Shown one piece after another: positions 61,398-64,000 of a stretch of DNA of 64,000 nucleotides. Source of the stretch: Streptomyces canus 299MFChir4.1 (GTDB taxonomy: Bacteria > Actinomycetota > Actinomycetes > Streptomycetales > Streptomycetaceae); contig NZ_KB911607.1 of the NCBI RefSeq assembly GCF_000383615.1, positions 1 through 64,000 on the forward strand, in the 5' to 3' direction. The position numbers were made by a program, and so were the translations under genes. The stretch's first letter is position 1, and every line of letters starts with the position of its first letter. The notes beneath the pieces are model-generated. The model saw only the letters and a list, made by a program, of their open reading frames with translations, was not told the origin of the DNA and did not search any database.

Positions 61398-64000
61398 TCA
61401 GCCGCGCGGCTTCTCGCGCATCTCGTACGTCGCGATGACGTCGTCGACCTTGATGTCGTTGAAGTTTCCGAGGTTGATACCACCCTCGAAGCCTTCGCGG
61501 ATCTCGGTGACGTCGTCCTTGAAGCGACGCAGTCCGGAGATGGTGAGGCTCTCCGCGACCACCTTGCCGTCGCGGATGAGGCGCGCCTTGGTGTTGCGCT
61601 TGACCTCGCCGGAGCGGACCAGGACACCGGCGATGTTGCCCAGCTTGGACGACTTGAAGACCTCGCGGATCTCCGCCGTACCGAGCTCGACCTCTTCGTA
61701 CTCCGGCTTGAGCATGCCCTTGAGGGCCGCCTCGATCTCCTCGATCGCCTGGTAGATGACCGAGTAGTACCGGACGTCCACACCTTCGCGCTCGGCCATC
61801 TGCGCGGCACGCCCTGCGGCGCGCACGTTGAAGCCGATCACGATGGCGTCCGAGCCCATCGCCAGGTCGACGTCCGACTCCGTGACCGCACCGACACCGC
61901 GGTGCAGGATGCGGATGTCGACCTCTTCGCCGACGTCCAGCTGGAGCAGGGAGGACTCGAGAGCCTCCACCGAACCGGACGCGTCGCCCTTGATGATGAG
62001 GTTGAGTTCCTGCACCAGACCGGCCTTGAGGGCCTCGTCCAGGTTCTCCAGGGAGAACCGGACACCCCGGCGGGCGAAGTTGGCGTTCCGCTCACGAGCG
62101 GCGCGCTTCTCGGCGATCTGACGGGCCGTACGGTCCTCGTCGACGACGAGGAAGTTGTCGCCGGCGCCCGGGACGTTGGTGAGACCGAGGACGAGGACCG
62201 GAGTCGACGGACCCGCCTCTTCCAGGTTGTCGCCCTTGTCGTCGAGCATCGCGCGGACACGGCCGTACGCGTCGCCGACCACCATGGTGTCGCCGACCCG
62301 CAGGGTGCCTCGCTGGACCAGGACGGTCGCGACGGCACCGCGGCCGCGGTCGAGACGGGACTCGATCGCAATACCCTGCGCGTCCTGCTCCGGGTTGGCC
62401 CGCAGGTCGAGCGAGGCGTCCGCGGTGAGGACCACGGCCTCCAGAAGAGCCTCGATGTTGAGGCCCTGCTTGGCGGAGATGTCGACGAACATGGTGTCGC
62501 CGCCGTACTCCTCGGCCACCAGACCGAACTCGGTGAGCTGACCGCGCACCTTGGTCGGGTCGGCACCCTCGACGTCGATCTTGTTGACCGCGACCACGAT
62601 CGGCACGTCGGCCGCCTTGGCGTGGTTCAGCGCCTCGATCGTCTGGGGCATCACACCGTCGTTGGCCGCCACCACGAGGATCGCGATGTCGGTCGACTTG
62701 GCACCACGGGCACGCATGGCGGTGAACGCCTCGTGACCCGGGGTGTCGATGAAGGTGATCTTGCGCTCTTCGTCGTTGACCTGGGTCGTGACCTGGTACG
62801 CACCGATGTGCTGCGTGATACCGCCGGCCTCGCCCGCGACGACGTTCGTCTTGCGGATGGTGTCGAGGAGGCGGGTCTTGCCGTGGTCGACGTGACCCAT
62901 GACGGTCACGACCGGCGGACGCGCGACGAGGAACTCCTCGCCACCCTCGTCCTCGCCGAACTCGATGTCGAAGGACTCGAGCAGCTCGCGGTCCTCCTCC
63001 TCGGGGCTGACGATCTCGAGGACGAAGTTCATCTCGTCCGCGAGGAGCCTCAGCGTCTCGTCGGAGACGGACTGCGTGGCAGTGACCATCTCGCCGAGGT
63101 TCATCATCACGCCGACGAGCGACGCCGGGTTGGCGCCGATCTTCTCGGCGAAGTCGGTGAGGGAGGCACCGCGCGACAGGCGGACGGACTGTCCGTTGCC
63201 GCGAGGCAGCATCACGCCGCCGACCGACGGGGCCTGCATGGCCTCGTACTCCTGGCGCCTCTGCCGCTTCGACTTGCGACCGCGACGCGCGGGACCGCCG
63301 GGACGGCCGAAGGCGCCCTGCGTGCCACCACGACCGCCCGGACCACCGGGACGACCGCCGAAGCCGGGACGACCGCCGCCGCCACCACCGGGACCACCCG
63401 GACGGCCGGCGAAACCGCCGCCACCGCCACCGGGACCACCGGGACGACCGGCGAAACCGCCGCCGCCACCACCGGGACCGGCCGGACGACCGGCGAAGCC
63501 GCCACCGCCCGGACGACCGCCGCCACCGCCACCGGGGCGACCGCCGCCACCGGGACCGCGGCCACCGGGGCCACCGCCGCCGGGACGCGGACCGGCAGCG
63601 GGACGCTGCGGCATCATGCCGGGGTTAGGACGCGCACCACCGGGACCACCGCCGGGACGCGGACCGCCGCCCTGCGGACGGGGCATGCCGCCCGGGCTGG
63701 GACGCGCGCCGCCCGGAGACTGCGGACGGGGACCGCCCGCCGCACCCTGGGGACGGGGACCGCCCTGGCCCTGACCCTGCGGACGCGGAGCGCCGCCGGG
63801 AGCACCGGGGCCGCCCTGGCCGCCGGGACGCGGGGCGCCGCCCGGACGGGGCGCCTGCGGGCGCGCCATGCCGGTGGAGCCACCGGAGGTGAAGGGGTTG
63901 TTGCCCGGACGGGGACCGGCCGGACGAGCACCGGGACGTGCGCCCTGGCCACCCGGACGCGGAGCGCCGGGACGGTCGCCGCGGTCACCGCGACCCTGAC
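61398..64000 (-). CDS. infB: Translation initiation factor IF-2 (5' end outside the window)
   Basis: At least 867 residues in the window; the frame runs off the right edge, so the true start lies beyond it. The N-terminal part seen is a Gly/Pro/Arg/Gln-rich low-complexity region with many GGPGGGGGGFAGRP-like units, as in Streptomyces IF-2. The GTPase core follows: G1 GHVDHGKT (complement near 62880-62901), DTPGHEAF, NKID, then IF-2 domains II-IV ending MREKPRG. It brings initiator tRNA to the 30S subunit. It leads into DUF503, rbfA and truB. Confidence 0.96.
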   Translation of the reverse strand, partial: QGRGDRGDRPGAPRPGGQGARPGARPAGPRPGNNPFTSGGSTGMARPQAPRPGGAPRPGGQGGPGAPGGAPRPQGQGQGGPRPQGAAGGPRPQSPGGARPSPGGMPRPQGGGPRPGGGPGGARPNPGMMPQRPAAGPRPGGGGPGGRGPGGGGRPGGGGGGRPGGGGFAGRPAGPGGGGGGFAGRPGGPGGGGGGFAGRPGGPGGGGGGRPGFGGRPGGPGGRGGTQGAFGRPGGPARRGRKSKRQRRQEYEAMQAPSVGGVMLPRGNGQSVRLSRGASLTDFAEKIGANPASLVGVMMNLGEMVTATQSVSDETLRLLADEMNFVLEIVSPEEEDRELLESFDIEFGEDEGGEEFLVARPPVVTVMGHVDHGKTRLLDTIRKTNVVAGEAGGITQHIGAYQVTTQVNDEERKITFIDTPGHEAFTAMRARGAKSTDIAILVVAANDGVMPQTIEALNHAKAADVPIVVAVNKIDVEGADPTKVRGQLTEFGLVAEEYGGDTMFVDISAKQGLNIEALLEAVVLTADASLDLRANPEQDAQGIAIESRLDRGRGAVATVLVQRGTLRVGDTMVVGDAYGRVRAMLDDKGDNLEEAGPSTPVLVLGLTNVPGAGDNFLVVDEDRTARQIAEKRAARERNANFARRGVRFSLENLDEALKAGLVQELNLIIKGDASGSVEALESSLLQLDVGEEVDIRILHRGVGAVTESDVDLAMGSDAIVIGFNVRAAGRAAQMAEREGVDVRYYSVIYQAIEEIEAALKGMLKPEYEEVELGTAEIREVFKSSKLGNIAGVLVRSGEVKRNTKARLIRDGKVVAESLTISGLRRFKDDVTEIREGFEGGINLGNFNDIKVDDVIATYEMREKPRG

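Noticed and set aside
63300..63560. GC-rich direct repeats
   Set aside because: They encode the Gly/Pro-rich N-terminus of IF-2 and are not a separate element.

Overview
The window is high-GC actinomycete DNA, almost certainly from a Streptomyces species. The evidence is the codon bias (G/C at most third positions), frequent GTG and TTG starts, GGAGG-type ribosome binding sites, and a conserved core order: rRNA leader, rnj, dapA, thyX, dapB, M16 peptidase, pnp, rpsO, then a type VII secretion (ESX/T7SS) locus, then ribF, truB, rbfA, DUF503, infB. From memory this matches the S. coelicolor interval between infB and rnj; no database search was possible.

Left flank (1-10.9 kb): the leader and promoters of an rRNA operon run leftwards out of the window, followed by minus-strand housekeeping genes for RNA decay (rnj, pnp), lysine/diaminopimelate synthesis (dapA, dapB), dTMP synthesis (thyX) and ribosomal protein S15 (rpsO).

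T7SS locus (11-54.5 kb): the membrane channel EccD and the triple-ATPase EccC are divergent at the left end. EccB, EccE, two WXG100 substrates, a mycosin and a SCO5717-type MinD/ParA-like ATPase lie at the right end. About 30 kb of accessory genes sits between them: WXG-like putative substrates, a T7SS-delivered deaminase-type toxin with SUKH-4 immunity genes, a second protein with a deaminase-like motif set, a P-loop/beta-propeller protein, a membrane HEXXH metalloprotease paired with a PQQ-like propeller, lipoprotein-like or membrane proteins of unknown role, decayed genes, and a second mycosin with its own WXG-like partners in a lower-GC patch. This reads as a core secretion system expanded by cargo and interbacterial-conflict genes.

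Right flank (54.6-64 kb): ribF, a large protein combining a degenerate trypsin-like domain with a STAND/NACHT-like ATPase region, then truB, rbfA, a DUF503 gene and infB, whose 5' end is cut off by the window edge.

The most notable observations are the toxin/immunity cassette with two related deaminase-type domains, the pseudo-protease-NTPase between ribF and truB, the in-frame amber codon splitting a T7SS substrate gene, the frameshifted remnant beside it, the duplicated mycosin, and several strong inverted repeats in control regions of the secretion genes.
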